The position numbers and the translations under genes are program-made. A stretch of 64,000 nucleotides of DNA from Chitinophagaceae bacterium (GTDB lineage Bacteria; Bacteroidota; Bacteroidia; Chitinophagales; Chitinophagaceae), in the NCBI GenBank assembly GCA_016713085.1, contig JADJPV010000001.1:1571001-1635000 (forward strand), in the 5' to 3' direction. Shown piece by piece: positions 1 through 9,058 of this stretch. Numbering within the stretch: the stretch's first letter is position 1; each line of letters opens with the position of its first letter. The notes below the pieces were generated by a model. The model made no database searches. It saw only the letters and a program-made list of their open reading frames with translations, and was not told the origin of the DNA.

Positions 1-176
1 GTTGATGAATCAAGAAAGGTTTCTTTTTCAACAACCGTTCCCAGAATAACAGATTCAGCATTGCTGACACGTTCCTGTAAGGAAACAGGATACATCATAC
101 ATTGGGAAAAAACAGAGCCCGAAAAAAAAGAGAAAAAAATTACAAGCGTAAGCAGTGTGGATTGCTTTGGTTTCAT
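1..176 (-). CDS. Secreted protein, N-terminal fragment (runs off left edge)
   Basis: The minus strand reads from an ATG at 176 through an open frame to the window edge, giving about 58 residues. It begins with a lysine-containing n-region (MKPKQS), a long Leu/Val/Phe core and a likely cleavage site before the Cys of FSQC, which fits a Sec signal peptide. The mature start (QCMMYPVSLQERV, then NAESVILGTVVEK) resembles the start of large exported Bacteroidota proteins that often carry a type IX sorting domain, but the C-terminus is outside the window, so this cannot be checked. The function is unknown. Confidence 0.6.
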   Translation of the reverse strand, partial: MKPKQSTLLTLVIFFSFFSGSVFSQCMMYPVSLQERVSNAESVILGTVVEKETFLDSS

Positions 177-260
177 CTGGATATTATTTGGTGTACAAGT
201 TTAATCAATAAAGTTCTTTTTGCCTAAAGAATCAACTTGTTTTTTGCGAAAATAGATGGT

Positions 261-734
261 TTAACCGAGCAGAGCTTCCCATTTGTTGCTTTCTGCATAC
301 AGCCGGATTGTTTTATTTCTTTTTTGAATAAGCGACTTCATGTATCCCGTAAGATAAAAACGGTTGACCACCTTGCCCAGGTATCCATGAGGTGATTCAA
401 ACGAAACCTCATCGATCATGATTGTGCCGTTATCAATTTGTTTGAAATGATGTTTGTGTGCATAAGAAACAAAATCACCCTTGCTCATTACATCTTCAAA
501 ATAATCAGGCTTTTTCATGTCGGTAATTTCCACCGTCATGAATCTTGTTTTAAATAAATGCTTTGCTTTCCATGTTACAGATTCTCCCTGCTGTATTAAA
601 CCGGATGTAATGCCGGCAACAGCTTCTTCTTTATGATCCTGCTGCGAAATTTTGTGCAGACCGATATGACGGCTGAGATTAAATACAATATCTATGGGAG
701 CAGCAATAAATGTGGTTACATGAATGGATGGCAT
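261..734 (-). CDS. SRPBCC-family ligand-binding protein
   Basis: The protein has 157 residues, a normal length for a single START-like/SRPBCC domain. It opens with the typical first strand and turn (HVTTFIAAPIDIVFNLSRHI) and later has an MIDEVSFESPHG strand close to the pattern of the 'cell division inhibitor-like' SRPBCC group (COG4276). These proteins form a hydrophobic cavity for a small ligand. No catalytic residues can be assigned. It is cytoplasmic by appearance, with no signal peptide. It is transcribed in the same direction as gcvT but with about 100 bp between them, so it may have its own promoter. The specific ligand is unknown. Confidence 0.7.
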   Translation of the reverse strand: MPSIHVTTFIAAPIDIVFNLSRHIGLHKISQQDHKEEAVAGITSGLIQQGESVTWKAKHLFKTRFMTVEITDMKKPDYFEDVMSKGDFVSYAHKHHFKQIDNGTIMIDEVSFESPHGYLGKVVNRFYLTGYMKSLIQKRNKTIRLYAESNKWEALLG

Positions 735-832
735 TGGATTTTATTGAGTGATGAATATCCTGCAATGTTTATACCAATATATGAAAAACCCAGCCCAGTC
801 TGACGCCATCGTCTGAAGGAGAGAGGGTTAGG

Positions 833-1918
833 CTACAAAAAAGGAACCGTTACAACCCTTGCTTTCAGCAGCTTATCCCTTACTTCTACAAAAATTTCCG
901 AATCAAAGTCAGCATGTGCCGTTGCCACATATCCAAGGCCGATTGCTTTTTGCAGGGAAGGTGATTGGGTTCCGCTGGTAACTTTCCCGATTTCGTTTCC
1001 ACTGGCATCTTTGATTTTGTAATCATGACGTGGAATACCACGGTCGATCATTTCAAAACCAACCAGCTTGCGTTTTACCCCTTCTGCTTTTTGCTGTTCA
1101 AAAATTGTTTTTGAAGTAAAGTCTTTGCTGAATTTGGTGATCCATCCCAAACCGCCTTCTAATGGAGAGGTTGTATCATCAATATCATTACCGTATAAAC
1201 AAAATGCTTTTTCCAAACGGAGCGTATCTCTTGCGCCAAGTCCAATTGGTTTAATACCAGCTGATGCGCCTGCTTCAAAAATGGCATCCCAGATTTTATC
1301 AGCAGCTCCATCAATATCTTCGAAATAAATTTCCACACCACCTGCACCTGTATAACCTGTTGCACTCACCAGAACATTTTCAACACCTGCAAATTTTCCT
1401 TTGGTGAATGTGTAATATTTTAAGTTGAGAATATCCATATCTGTCAGTGGCTGCAAAACTTTTGTTGCGTTCGGCCCCTGGATAGCGAGCAGACATGTTT
1501 TGTCGCTGATATTATGCATCTCAACATTCTTGCTGTTGAATTGCTGAATCCAGTTCCAGTCTTTTTCAATATTGCTTGCATTCACCACCAGCATGTATAC
1601 TTTGTTTTCTTCAATACAATACACGAGCAGATCGTCCACAATTCCGCCTTCTTTATTTGGTAAGCAACTGTATTGTGCTTTTCCGGCTGTAAGCTTTGAA
1701 GCATCATTGGTTGTCACACGCTGAATTAAATCCAGCGCATGTTCACCTTTCAGAATAAACTCACCCATATGACTTACATCAAACACGCCAACACTGTTGC
1801 GAACCGCAGCATGTTCGTCATTGATGCCCGTATAAGAAATGGGCATATTGTATCCTGCAAATTCAGCCATCTTGGCGCCAAGAGCAATGTGTTTCTGTGT
1901 AAAGGGAGTTGATTTCAT
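833..1918 (-). CDS. gcvT: Aminomethyltransferase, glycine cleavage system T protein
   Basis: GcvT transfers the methylene group from the aminomethyl-lipoyl H protein to tetrahydrofolate, releasing ammonia, in the glycine cleavage complex. The 361-residue length is normal. Family landmarks are present: MAEFAGYNMPISY near the N-terminus, the DVSHMGEF segment, TTNDASKL, GGIVDDLLVY, the ATGYTGAGGVEIYF folate-site strand, GLGARDTLRLE, and the C-terminal barrel with IGKVTSGTQSPSL. No gcvH or gcvP lies in the window, so this is a stand-alone gcvT, as is common in Bacteroidota. The ATG at 1918 gives the expected N-terminus. The gene is intact. Confidence 0.95.
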   Translation of the reverse strand: MKSTPFTQKHIALGAKMAEFAGYNMPISYTGINDEHAAVRNSVGVFDVSHMGEFILKGEHALDLIQRVTTNDASKLTAGKAQYSCLPNKEGGIVDDLLVYCIEENKVYMLVVNASNIEKDWNWIQQFNSKNVEMHNISDKTCLLAIQGPNATKVLQPLTDMDILNLKYYTFTKGKFAGVENVLVSATGYTGAGGVEIYFEDIDGAADKIWDAIFEAGASAGIKPIGLGARDTLRLEKAFCLYGNDIDDTTSPLEGGLGWITKFSKDFTSKTIFEQQKAEGVKRKLVGFEMIDRGIPRHDYKIKDASGNEIGKVTSGTQSPSLQKAIGLGYVATAHADFDSEIFVEVRDKLLKARVVTVPFL

Positions 1919-2042
1919 ATTCAGTTCTTAAGTGATGGTTGCAAAAGTAAATGAAGGAAAGGATTGATGAAGAGAAAAGTTTTTGGAGAAGAATACAAAA
2001 GGATTTTAAAGATAAACCGCCAGTTGATGACAGGTTTGTTTG

Positions 2043-2597
2043 TCAAACGGAACGCCAATATTTTAAATCGAGATTTACCCTTGCCACATTTTCTTGTTTC
2101 GCAATAATAAAAGCCTGACTTTGGTATATCTCACTTAAAGCAGGAGTTAAATGTTTTATATTAATCCATTTTGGCAAATGTCCGATTGAGTCAATAATTA
2201 AACCGTGTGCAACTTCTTTGTCAAGCGGCACTTCCATAAATTTTACTAGCAGATTAAAGTCATCAAAATTACCTGGCAATGAAAAACGAGTAGAGAAAAA
2301 CTTGCTGTAAACAACTTCCCTTAAAAACAAATTCAAACCTTTTCTTGCTGCTCCCCAACTTTGTGCTGTATCAGGAAAAAGCGATAAAATATGGGAAGTG
2401 TGTCCGTCTAGAAAACCTCTATATTGAGTTTCATCAACCAAAGATTTTATAAAGTGTTCAAGGTTAACTTCTTTTTCAAAATACTCTCGAAGAATTTTTA
2501 TAAGTCCACCTGAACCTTGATTTCGAATTGCTGAAGCACCAATAGCAATTTGTGAAAGCCGCCTATGTAAAAGCTGATAAAATTGTTCTTCTGTCAT
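2043..2597 (-). CDS. Hypothetical protein, 184 aa
   Basis: No family is recognised with confidence. The protein is soluble, mostly helical by composition, and has no signal peptide or membrane segment. A Gly-rich turn (RNQGSGGLIKIL) is followed by segments such as FLDGHTSHILSLFP and WGAARKGLNLFLREV. The latter looks like a helical core with a conserved Trp-Gly-Ala-Ala-Arg-Lys motif. It stands alone between gcvT and an NTF2-like gene, both on the same strand, with more than 100 bp on each side. Codon use looks like that of its neighbours, and the start is an ATG at 2597. Confidence 0.6.
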   Translation of the reverse strand: MTEEQFYQLLHRRLSQIAIGASAIRNQGSGGLIKILREYFEKEVNLEHFIKSLVDETQYRGFLDGHTSHILSLFPDTAQSWGAARKGLNLFLREVVYSKFFSTRFSLPGNFDDFNLLVKFMEVPLDKEVAHGLIIDSIGHLPKWINIKHLTPALSEIYQSQAFIIAKQENVARVNLDLKYWRSV

Positions 2598-2705
2598 TTT
2601 TTAATGGCGTGTCTGGTAAGGTTACAGCCAAATCAAAAATAGACGAAAAAATTCTGTGCCTAAAAAACTTTCGATTGCATATCTCTTAGGAAGTAAAATA
2701 ACCTG

Positions 2706-3188
2706 CTAATGATCCACACTCACAATTCTTGCAATCTTCCATCCTTCAGCAGTTCTTTTCCAGATATGAATGAACTTGAATGTGCCGCAATCGGGCTTGC
2801 CATTTTCAGTATGACAAAAACGGTGTGATGCAATCTGTACTGCTCCGTAATTGGGAACAGGAAATACTTCCATGTCTTCTTTTACAAGCGTTCTTGTTAA
2901 ATCGCCACCCCTTGCAAAATTGGTTTTAAATACATCAATATTAAAGGCATAATCGGTAAGACCTGACTTATCATGATAAAATTCCAGGTCTTTATCGAAG
3001 TACTTAATAAAGGCTTCGGTGTTTTTTTCATTGAAGGCTTTAAACAAGATACTGTCGAGATGAAAAATAGTATCATACAACTCTTTTGATACCGGAGACT
3101 TTTTTTCTTTGGCAGATTGTGCGACAGCAGCGGATAAGCTGAAAAGAAATACTATTGCGGAGAAGAATAAAAGTTTAATGCGAGACAT
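2706..3188 (-). CDS. Exported SnoaL/NTF2-like (DUF4440-type) protein
   Basis: The protein has 160 residues with a clear signal peptide (MSRIKLLFFSAIVFLFSLSAAVAQSA), so it is probably periplasmic. The rest matches the cone-shaped NTF2-like fold of DUF4440/SnoaL proteins: a first helix DSILFKAFNEKNTEAFIKYF, the strand DLEFYHDKSGLTD, and the closing FKFIHIWKRTAEGWKIARIVSVDH with the characteristic W-x(6)-W-K-I pattern. The family includes small ketosteroid-isomerase-like enzymes and many binding proteins, and no catalytic function can be assigned here. It lies upstream (on the minus strand) of nothing obviously related. Confidence 0.75.
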   Translation of the reverse strand: MSRIKLLFFSAIVFLFSLSAAVAQSAKEKKSPVSKELYDTIFHLDSILFKAFNEKNTEAFIKYFDKDLEFYHDKSGLTDYAFNIDVFKTNFARGGDLTRTLVKEDMEVFPVPNYGAVQIASHRFCHTENGKPDCGTFKFIHIWKRTAEGWKIARIVSVDH

Positions 3189-3237
3189 AAAAATAGATTT
3201 ATTAATAAAAAATAGTGTTGTTGAACCCGCCCCTAAG

Positions 3238-3255
3238 TCCCCTCCCAGGAGGGGA
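3238..3255. repeat. GC-rich hairpin between two minus-strand genes
   Basis: A perfect 8-bp inverted repeat (TCCCCTCC/GGAGGGGA, 2-base spacer) sits in the 133-bp gap between the PspC gene and the NTF2-like gene. It is embedded in a C-rich stretch unlike the surrounding AT-rich DNA. It could be a REP-like element or help terminate the PspC transcript, but no T-run follows on the minus strand. Confidence 0.5.
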
Positions 3256-3321
3256 TTAAAAAAAGCCCCTCCGTTTTTTTCAAAACATCGGGGCCGTTGG
3301 CTGTTCCAACTTTAACCAAGG

Positions 3322-5571
3322 TTACAGTGCATTTACCGTCATAGGTAAAAACGGCCCGTCACTGTTTGTATTTAATTTCTGTACAATCTGCTTCGTGTTT
3401 TTCTCTGGTGCTTTTGGTGAAGCAGGAGTATAACGGTAGCGATTGGTATCAACATCTTTTGCTTTCTGTTTTAATTCCTGTTCTTTTTTATCCAGTTCAG
3501 ATTTCTGTTCCTGGATATTTTTCATTTCTTCATCAATTTGCTCCTGGTCTTTATCGTTTGATTTGATGTTTTTATCTTTTCCATCAACCCTTTGCAAACC
3601 ATCGGCTGTCATGATATAATCTGTATCCTGATCATACTGGAAAGACATATCAACATCAAATTCATAATCCCTGTCATAGTCTTCATCCCAATAGCGGTTG
3701 TTGCGGCCACGGTTGATGTGTACATTGAAAGGATGTAATTTGTTTGAAAGCGATTTGTCGAAACGAATTTTACTGCCAACAGGAACATTGATCACCACTA
3801 ATACTTTCTGTCCACGGAACTTGCTGACTTTGTCAATTGCAATACCATTTCCAAGATCAAGCACACTGTCTTTATAGTTTGTGTTGAACGCTATTTTACC
3901 GGCTTTTGTTTCTGCATCAGTCCTGTTCTGCCCGTAACTGTAACGGATTGTTTTTACACTGTAAGCAGAATCTTCACTTTTTTCAATACGTACTTTTATA
4001 TTGCTGATCCACAAAGTATCATCATTTACATCCCAACCCTGATCATCAGTGTCGATCCAGGAGTAGTGACCGCTGTAACGTAAAGCAGGTTCTGAAACTT
4101 TTACAAGCATTTTTTTAGCAGCAGGCTGTGTAACAGGAATCGATTGTTCAACCCGTTCGTATGATCTGAAGTTTTTGAAAACACTTCCTACCAGCATAAT
4201 TGCACAGATCCATCCAATGGTCCAGAGACTTCCGAAGATCCATCCGAGATAACTGTTTTTTGAACGGATACCGAAAATGCGGCGGATCGTCCAGATAAAA
4301 AATCCAATTACGGGAACGAATAAGAAGAATATCAACGTGCCCCATACTGCGAAGTTCTGACCTGCACCTTCAAAGAAGAAATCTTTCAAAGGCCAAACGG
4401 CAATTCCACCCATTGTAACAGCAAACAGGGCTACGAGTAATGCAAATGCAATGATGATGGCAATAAAGAGAAAGAATGCTTTAAATAAAATACCTATTGC
4501 GTTGCCAATTCCGTTACCTGCATTTCTTGCAACAGGGCCGGCTTCAACAGCAAAGGCTTTACTTTTTGAACTGATTTCTTCACTCATTCGTTGTGCACCT
4601 TCACTGATTGTTGCACTCATTTTCTGTGCACCTGTTTTTATTTCTTCACTCATTTGTGCTGCACGTTCTTTTACAGTGCTGCTCATTTCTCCCTGTACAG
4701 TATTTTTAATACTGTTTACATCAATCTTTTCACCACGCATCTGTAATTTATCTGTGGCACTGCTGGCCAATGGTAACACGATCCATAACACTACATAGGT
4801 TAAAAACAGGGTCCCGCCAAATCCTCCAAAAACAAACCTTGGCTCAAAATCAAAATTAAACCACATGTTATGGAACACAGAAGAGAAAACACCCAGGATC
4901 AATGGTAAACAAAAGATCACACGGGGTATCCACACGGGAATATTGAAATAGTTAGCAATACCACCTGCTACACCAGCCACTACTTTTTCATCGGGGCTGC
5001 GGAACAGACGCTTGCGCACATTTGTTTTGAGATCTCTTACCGGAAGAATCACCCACATAATAATATAGATCAGCACACCTGCACCAAAACCACCGAATGT
5101 GATCAACGCAAACAGGATACGAACAATAGAAGGATCTATTTTTAAGTTGTGAGCAATACCACTGCACACACCACCTAAAATTTTATCATTGGCATTGCGG
5201 CTTAAACTTCCTCTTGGTTCATCGGCTGTTGCATAAGCAGATGAAGTTGCTGACGATTTGCTGCTGCTGTGACCGTTTCCGTTACCTGCTGTACCGGGTT
5301 CATTATCCAGTTCTTCAAATTCTTCCACACTTCCCATGCTGCTTGTAATGCTGCTTACACTTGCTTCGGTAATACAAGTTGCACCTTTTTTCAGTTCTTC
5401 ATCAAAGAGCTCGGCAATACGATCTTCAATATCATTGATGATCTCGTCTCTGCCTTCTTCATTGGCAAAGTACCGGCGGAGGCTCTCGGTATATTTTTGC
5501 AATTGTTCAAAAGCGGCTTCCTCAATTGGAATCACCCGGCCTTTGAAATTTATATTAATTACCTTTTTCAT
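3322..5571 (-). CDS. PspC domain-containing membrane protein
   Basis: The protein has 749 residues. Two PspC-type modules are visible, about residues 125-180 (ILGGVCSGIAHNLKIDPSIV, then a TM helix ending WVILPVRD) and about 190-270 (VVAGVAGGIANYFNIPVWIP, then TM helices). Further TM helices lie around residues 360-470. The C-terminal half is extracytoplasmic-looking and ends in a charged coiled-coil stretch rich in Lys, Glu and Gln (near KSELDKKEQELKQKAKDVD). An amphipathic helical segment near residue 300 repeats Met-Ser-Glu-Glu/Ala patterns. PspC proteins sense envelope stress in other bacteria. Here the gene follows a padR gene by 19 bp, a pairing common in Bacteroidota, so PadR probably represses the pair. 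Confidence 0.85.
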   Translation of the reverse strand: MKKVININFKGRVIPIEEAAFEQLQKYTESLRRYFANEEGRDEIINDIEDRIAELFDEELKKGATCITEASVSSITSSMGSVEEFEELDNEPGTAGNGNGHSSSKSSATSSAYATADEPRGSLSRNANDKILGGVCSGIAHNLKIDPSIVRILFALITFGGFGAGVLIYIIMWVILPVRDLKTNVRKRLFRSPDEKVVAGVAGGIANYFNIPVWIPRVIFCLPLILGVFSSVFHNMWFNFDFEPRFVFGGFGGTLFLTYVVLWIVLPLASSATDKLQMRGEKIDVNSIKNTVQGEMSSTVKERAAQMSEEIKTGAQKMSATISEGAQRMSEEISSKSKAFAVEAGPVARNAGNGIGNAIGILFKAFFLFIAIIIAFALLVALFAVTMGGIAVWPLKDFFFEGAGQNFAVWGTLIFFLFVPVIGFFIWTIRRIFGIRSKNSYLGWIFGSLWTIGWICAIMLVGSVFKNFRSYERVEQSIPVTQPAAKKMLVKVSEPALRYSGHYSWIDTDDQGWDVNDDTLWISNIKVRIEKSEDSAYSVKTIRYSYGQNRTDAETKAGKIAFNTNYKDSVLDLGNGIAIDKVSKFRGQKVLVVINVPVGSKIRFDKSLSNKLHPFNVHINRGRNNRYWDEDYDRDYEFDVDMSFQYDQDTDYIMTADGLQRVDGKDKNIKSNDKDQEQIDEEMKNIQEQKSELDKKEQELKQKAKDVDTNRYRYTPASPKAPEKNTKQIVQKLNTNSDGPFLPMTVNAL

Positions 5572-5590
5572 AATAAAGACAGTTTAATGG

Positions 5591-5992
5591 TTAAAGTGGG
5601 TTTTCAGATTCCGATGAAGGGTGAACCTCAATTGTTTCGCCTGTAACTGTTGCATTTGACCTGCCGTTCTGTTTGGTTACAGCTTGCACTGCTCCCGACA
5701 TTTCGTTCCAGGTTTGTTCCAGCTCTTTGTAGAAGGCTGCACCTTTTTCGGTTAATGAAAAATATTTGCGGGGCGGGCCGCTGCTGCTTTCAATCCAGCG
5801 ATAGGTGAGAAAGTCGGCGTTTTTTAATCGGGTAAGAAGCGGATACAGGGTTCCTTCGAGGATGTTAAGGTTTGCCTTTTTCATTTCCTCAATAATGTCA
5901 CTGGGGTAAACTTCGCCCCGCTTGATAACGGAGAGAATGCAAAACTCCAGTACTCCCTTACGCATCTGGCTTTGTGTGTTCTCGATATTCAT
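5591..5992 (-). CDS. PadR-family transcriptional regulator
   Basis: This is a winged-helix repressor of the PadR family. The visible domain starts with MRKGVLEFCILSVIKRGEVYP and continues through the recognition helix region (EEMKKANLNILEGTLYPLLTRL) and the wing (SSSGPPRKYFSLTEKG). The ATG at 5992 (MNIENTQ) is preferred. A longer reading from a TTG at 6034 adds 14 residues that do not belong to the family. The protein then has 133 residues, with a short Asn/Thr/Ser-rich tail. It is immediately upstream of the PspC gene and probably autoregulates the operon; the ligand is unknown. Confidence 0.85.
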   Translation of the reverse strand: MNIENTQSQMRKGVLEFCILSVIKRGEVYPSDIIEEMKKANLNILEGTLYPLLTRLKNADFLTYRWIESSSGPPRKYFSLTEKGAAFYKELEQTWNEMSGAVQAVTKQNGRSNATVTGETIEVHPSSESENPL

Positions 5993-6466
5993 AACCTGAG
6001 GAGTTTTTTTTGATTCGATTTGTGTTGATGGCAAACAATATTAAGAGAGCTCTTCCTGATTCTGTTTTCCACTTTCTACAAACCTTAATTTCATTGACAA
6101 TACAAATCTATGTATAAATTCAGTACTATGCAACACAAAGTACCATCTTTTTTTTAGTAGTTGGCAGAAAAGGATAGTGATTTTAAACAAATCAATTGAA
6201 ATTCAATCATTTAGTTTTAAAACTATTTTTTAAAATCGAGAAAATTATTTTTGATTCGCTGAAAAAATATAGACGAAAGAGCCAAAAAAGACAAATATGA
6301 ACAGTTTTTAGTAGTTGTCATGGCTAAAGCCTACACCCTGTTAATGATTTAACCCCAGCTTTAAAGCTGGGGTTATGTTTTTAAGAAAGATGGCTTTAGC
6401 CATGATTTATCAAAGAGGGGGAAAAGAATCAAAACCAAGAAAATGATTGATGAAACACCTGCCAGC
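5993..6466. other. Intergenic region with promoter side of padR-pspC and a nested palindrome
   Basis: This 474-bp AT-rich gap separates padR from the sterol-desaturase gene, both on the minus strand. The half next to padR should hold its promoter and the PadR operator, but no dyad was clear enough to name. The distal half holds the nested palindrome at 6318-6405. No open frame with coding character was seen. Confidence 0.6.
6318..6405. repeat. REP-like nested palindrome
   Basis: The outer arms are 14-bp perfect inverted repeats (TCATGGCTAAAGCC at 6318-6331, GGCTTTAGCCATGA at 6392-6405). Inside lies a perfect 24-bp palindrome at 6351-6374 built around CCCCAGCTTTAAAGCTGGGG. A palindrome within a palindrome is typical of REP/BIME-like dispersed elements mobilised by RAYT transposases; no transposase is present in the window. 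It is also well placed to terminate transcription. Confidence 0.75.
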
Positions 6467-7291
6467 TTATTTTTCTAATTTTTCAAACGGCTTTTTCAGC
6501 AACATCAGCACATCCTCGTCTTTATCTTCAGGGTAATACCGATCAAGCCCGTACCGAACCTGTTTAATATCGAGACTTTTAAACGTTCCCAGTAAACGAT
6601 CCCAGATAGAAAAAACGGCACCGTAATTACTATCGGTATAAGGTTGTTTCCAGTGATGATGAATTTTGTGCATGTTGGGAGAAATAAGGATAAAGCTTAA
6701 GGCCTTGTCAACCGATACGGGCAAACTTATATTGGCATGTGTGAATGCTGTTGCAATAACTACCAGTGTTTGATAAATCATAACACTGTACATCGGAGCA
6801 CCTGAAATAAAAATGAGCAACAGAAAAAAGATACCACGCAATAAACTGTCGCCAGGATGATGACGGAGACCGGTAGTTACATCAACATTGGTATCGCTGT
6901 GATGAATGAGATGAAAGCGCCATAACAACGGAACCTTGTGCATTACCACGTGAACAAGCCAGCTGCTGAAGTCGAGTGCCAGTACTCCAATGAAAATGGT
7001 TGCAATGATATTTGCATTGGTCCAGTACGTAATACCAAAACTGTTTTGCAAACACCAGTCAGATAATTTCACTATCAGAATTGCAAGAAACGTATGAATG
7101 ATTAAATGAATAACGGTGAATACAAAGTTGACACCTGCATGGCGCAGTTTAGTTTTTTTATATTTTAACGGAAACAACGGAATCGCTCCTTCAATGATCC
7201 AGAAGAGCAGTAATCCGCCAACAAGAATAGCCATCCGTTCAAGCGGACGTTGTTCAAGGGTTTGAAAATGTTCAAGCAATTCGTTCCACAT
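6467..7291 (-). CDS. Sterol desaturase / fatty acid hydroxylase family membrane protein
   Basis: This 274-residue integral membrane protein has about five hydrophobic segments and the conserved His clusters that bind the di-iron centre of the fatty acid hydroxylase superfamily. They are HVVMHKVPLLWRFHLIHH (about residue 115), the GLRHHPGD motif and HKIHHHWKQP near residue 215. Members hydroxylate or desaturate lipids, sterols or carotenoids, and the substrate here is not predictable. The closing part (GAVFSIWDRLLGTFK) is typical of the family. It is a stand-alone gene downstream of the DUF2007 gene on the same strand. Confidence 0.9.
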   Translation of the reverse strand: MWNELLEHFQTLEQRPLERMAILVGGLLLFWIIEGAIPLFPLKYKKTKLRHAGVNFVFTVIHLIIHTFLAILIVKLSDWCLQNSFGITYWTNANIIATIFIGVLALDFSSWLVHVVMHKVPLLWRFHLIHHSDTNVDVTTGLRHHPGDSLLRGIFFLLLIFISGAPMYSVMIYQTLVVIATAFTHANISLPVSVDKALSFILISPNMHKIHHHWKQPYTDSNYGAVFSIWDRLLGTFKSLDIKQVRYGLDRYYPEDKDEDVLMLLKKPFEKLEK

Positions 7292-7330
7292 ATAACATGA
7301 TGATTAAAGGGAAAAGTTACGAAGGAAAAC

Positions 7331-7747
7331 CTATTCGTTTTCTTTCTTTTCTGTTACAGTTTCAAATTCATGACGGCAATCAAAACAATGATAAACTTTA
7401 CCACCTGCCATTGCATAATCGCCAATAAAGAAAGTAAAGATAGCACTAACCCAGTTCGACGGTTTTCTGTTGGTTACAATATATTCTACATTGAGTGAGC
7501 CGCAGTTGGGGCAGGCTCTGTTCTCTTTTTCTTTGTTCATCATGGTACGCAACAGATCAGCCGCCCGTTCCTTTTGTGTTTCGTGTACCATGAGTTTAAT
7601 ACCGCCGATGGCATTGCTTAAGATGGGATCAATCGTAACCGTGTTTTCATCTTTCAGCCAGCAGCTGATTCCCTCTTCCTGTAATTGCATCATGCGGAGG
7701 TTGGCATTAATATAATTATCAAAGGAGAAAATGATGATGTAGCTCAT
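7331..7747 (-). CDS. DUF2007 domain protein with C-terminal zinc ribbon
   Basis: The N-terminal part (MSYIIIFSFDNYINANLRM, then WLKDENTVTIDP and AIGGIKLMV) matches the DUF2007 'putative signal-transducing' domain. The C-terminal part has two CxxC knuckles (ACPNCGS and HCFDCRH) separated by a hydrophobic stretch, forming a zinc ribbon. The ATG at 7747 gives the usual family start, 138 residues. Readings from 7753 or from a TTG at 7780 extend into the dnaN terminator hairpin and are unlikely. The role of DUF2007 is unproven; similar small proteins have been suggested to bind partners or regulate. Confidence 0.75.
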   Translation of the reverse strand: MSYIIIFSFDNYINANLRMMQLQEEGISCWLKDENTVTIDPILSNAIGGIKLMVHETQKERAADLLRTMMNKEKENRACPNCGSLNVEYIVTNRKPSNWVSAIFTFFIGDYAMAGGKVYHCFDCRHEFETVTEKKENE

Positions 7748-7760
7748 GATCATGTAAAAT

Positions 7761-7786
7761 AAAAAATCCCGCTCTTTCAAGCGGGA
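7761..7786 (-). terminator. Rho-independent terminator of dnaN
   Basis: Read on the minus strand, a perfect 7-bp stem (TCCCGCT/AGCGGGA with a 6-base loop) is followed directly by six Ts. It lies about 30 bp downstream of the dnaN stop and just before the start of the DUF2007 gene. Confidence 0.85.
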
Positions 7787-7817
7787 CTTTCTTTGTTCGT
7801 ATTGGTTTCTTCGTTCG

Positions 7818-8933
7818 TTATTGATTCAACATCAATGGCATTACCAGCATCAACACATCTTCACCATCGTTTTGTTCGGTTGGTTTAATCAAACCGGCTT
7901 TGGTTGGAGTACTCAGTTCCATGCGTACTTCGTCTGTTTCAACGGCAGTTAACATTTCTACTAAGAATTTTGCATTGAATGCAATCTGCATATCCTCTCC
8001 ATCGTATTGACATTTCATCCGTTCGTTTCCTTCAAAACTAAAATCAACATCCTGCGCTGCCAGTTGCAACTGGCTTCCGCCAATGCTTAATACTACCTGG
8101 TTGGTGCTTTTGTTACTGAACACACTTACACGGCGCAAAGCACCTGCCAGATCGTTGCGGTTGGCAATCATATTATAAGGATTGTCAGCCGGAATCACTA
8201 CTTTGTAATCAGGGAATCTTGCATCAATCAACCGGCACACCAGCTCTGTTGTACCATGCACAACAAAAAGATGGTTGCTGTTATAAGAAAGAGTGATTTC
8301 GTCGTCTTTATCGGGCAAAGCTGTTTTTAATAAGTTCAATGGCTTTTTTGGAACAATAAAATTTTCACTTTTTGGGCAGCTTACATCAGTGCGTCTGTAA
8401 CGAACCAAACGATGGGCGTCAGTTGCAACAAATGTTAATCCTTTTTTATCAAGTTCAAAATACACACCCGTCATTGCAGGGCGCAGATCATCATTACTCA
8501 CTGCAAACAAGGTTTTGTTGATGGCAGTAACCAATGCAGAAGAAGTGGTTGTAAAAGAAGTGGTATCATCAGAAACCGGTTCTTTCGGAAAATTGTCCGG
8601 ATTTTCGCCCATTACCTTATACTTACCATTATCGCTGGTAATTTCAACACCAAAATTCTTATCAATATTAAAAGTCAGTGGCTGATCGGGCAGGTTTTTT
8701 AAAGTATCCATCAAAATACGGGCAGGGATACATACCCGTCCGTTGTCTTTTGCTTCAATATCCATGTGGATCTTCATCACTGTTTCCAGATCTGTTGCCA
8801 CCACGGTCAGTTTGTTCTTGTTGATCTCAAATAAAAAGTCTTCGAGAATCGGCAACACAGTATTGGCGTTGATAACACCATTAATCTGCTGCAGTTGTTT
8901 CAGTAAAGCTGATGACGAAACGATAAACTTCAT
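7818..8933 (-). CDS. dnaN: DNA polymerase III subunit beta (sliding clamp)
   Basis: DnaN forms the ring-shaped dimer that tethers DNA polymerase to its template. The protein has 371 residues, the normal length, in three clamp domains of about 125 residues each. Landmarks include the N-terminal strand MKFIVSSSALLKQLQQING, VVATDLETVM, FVATDAHRLVRYR in the middle domain, and the C-terminal LMVMPLMLNQ, which forms the partner-binding pocket (M-P-hydrophobic). No dnaA or recF is adjacent, so this is not an oriC-type arrangement, as in many Bacteroidota. The gene is intact and has its own terminator. Confidence 0.97.
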   Translation of the reverse strand: MKFIVSSSALLKQLQQINGVINANTVLPILEDFLFEINKNKLTVVATDLETVMKIHMDIEAKDNGRVCIPARILMDTLKNLPDQPLTFNIDKNFGVEITSDNGKYKVMGENPDNFPKEPVSDDTTSFTTTSSALVTAINKTLFAVSNDDLRPAMTGVYFELDKKGLTFVATDAHRLVRYRRTDVSCPKSENFIVPKKPLNLLKTALPDKDDEITLSYNSNHLFVVHGTTELVCRLIDARFPDYKVVIPADNPYNMIANRNDLAGALRRVSVFSNKSTNQVVLSIGGSQLQLAAQDVDFSFEGNERMKCQYDGEDMQIAFNAKFLVEMLTAVETDEVRMELSTPTKAGLIKPTEQNDGEDVLMLVMPLMLNQ

Positions 8934-9058
8934 AACTCAGTTCTGATTTATAGCGTGGAAGGTAATGAATAATTACCTGTTAAAGCTGCAAGATAAGGGT
9001 TAAATTATCAACTTCTTTTTTCAACCTTTTGTACATTCACCCTCTTAAATAAAAGGAG

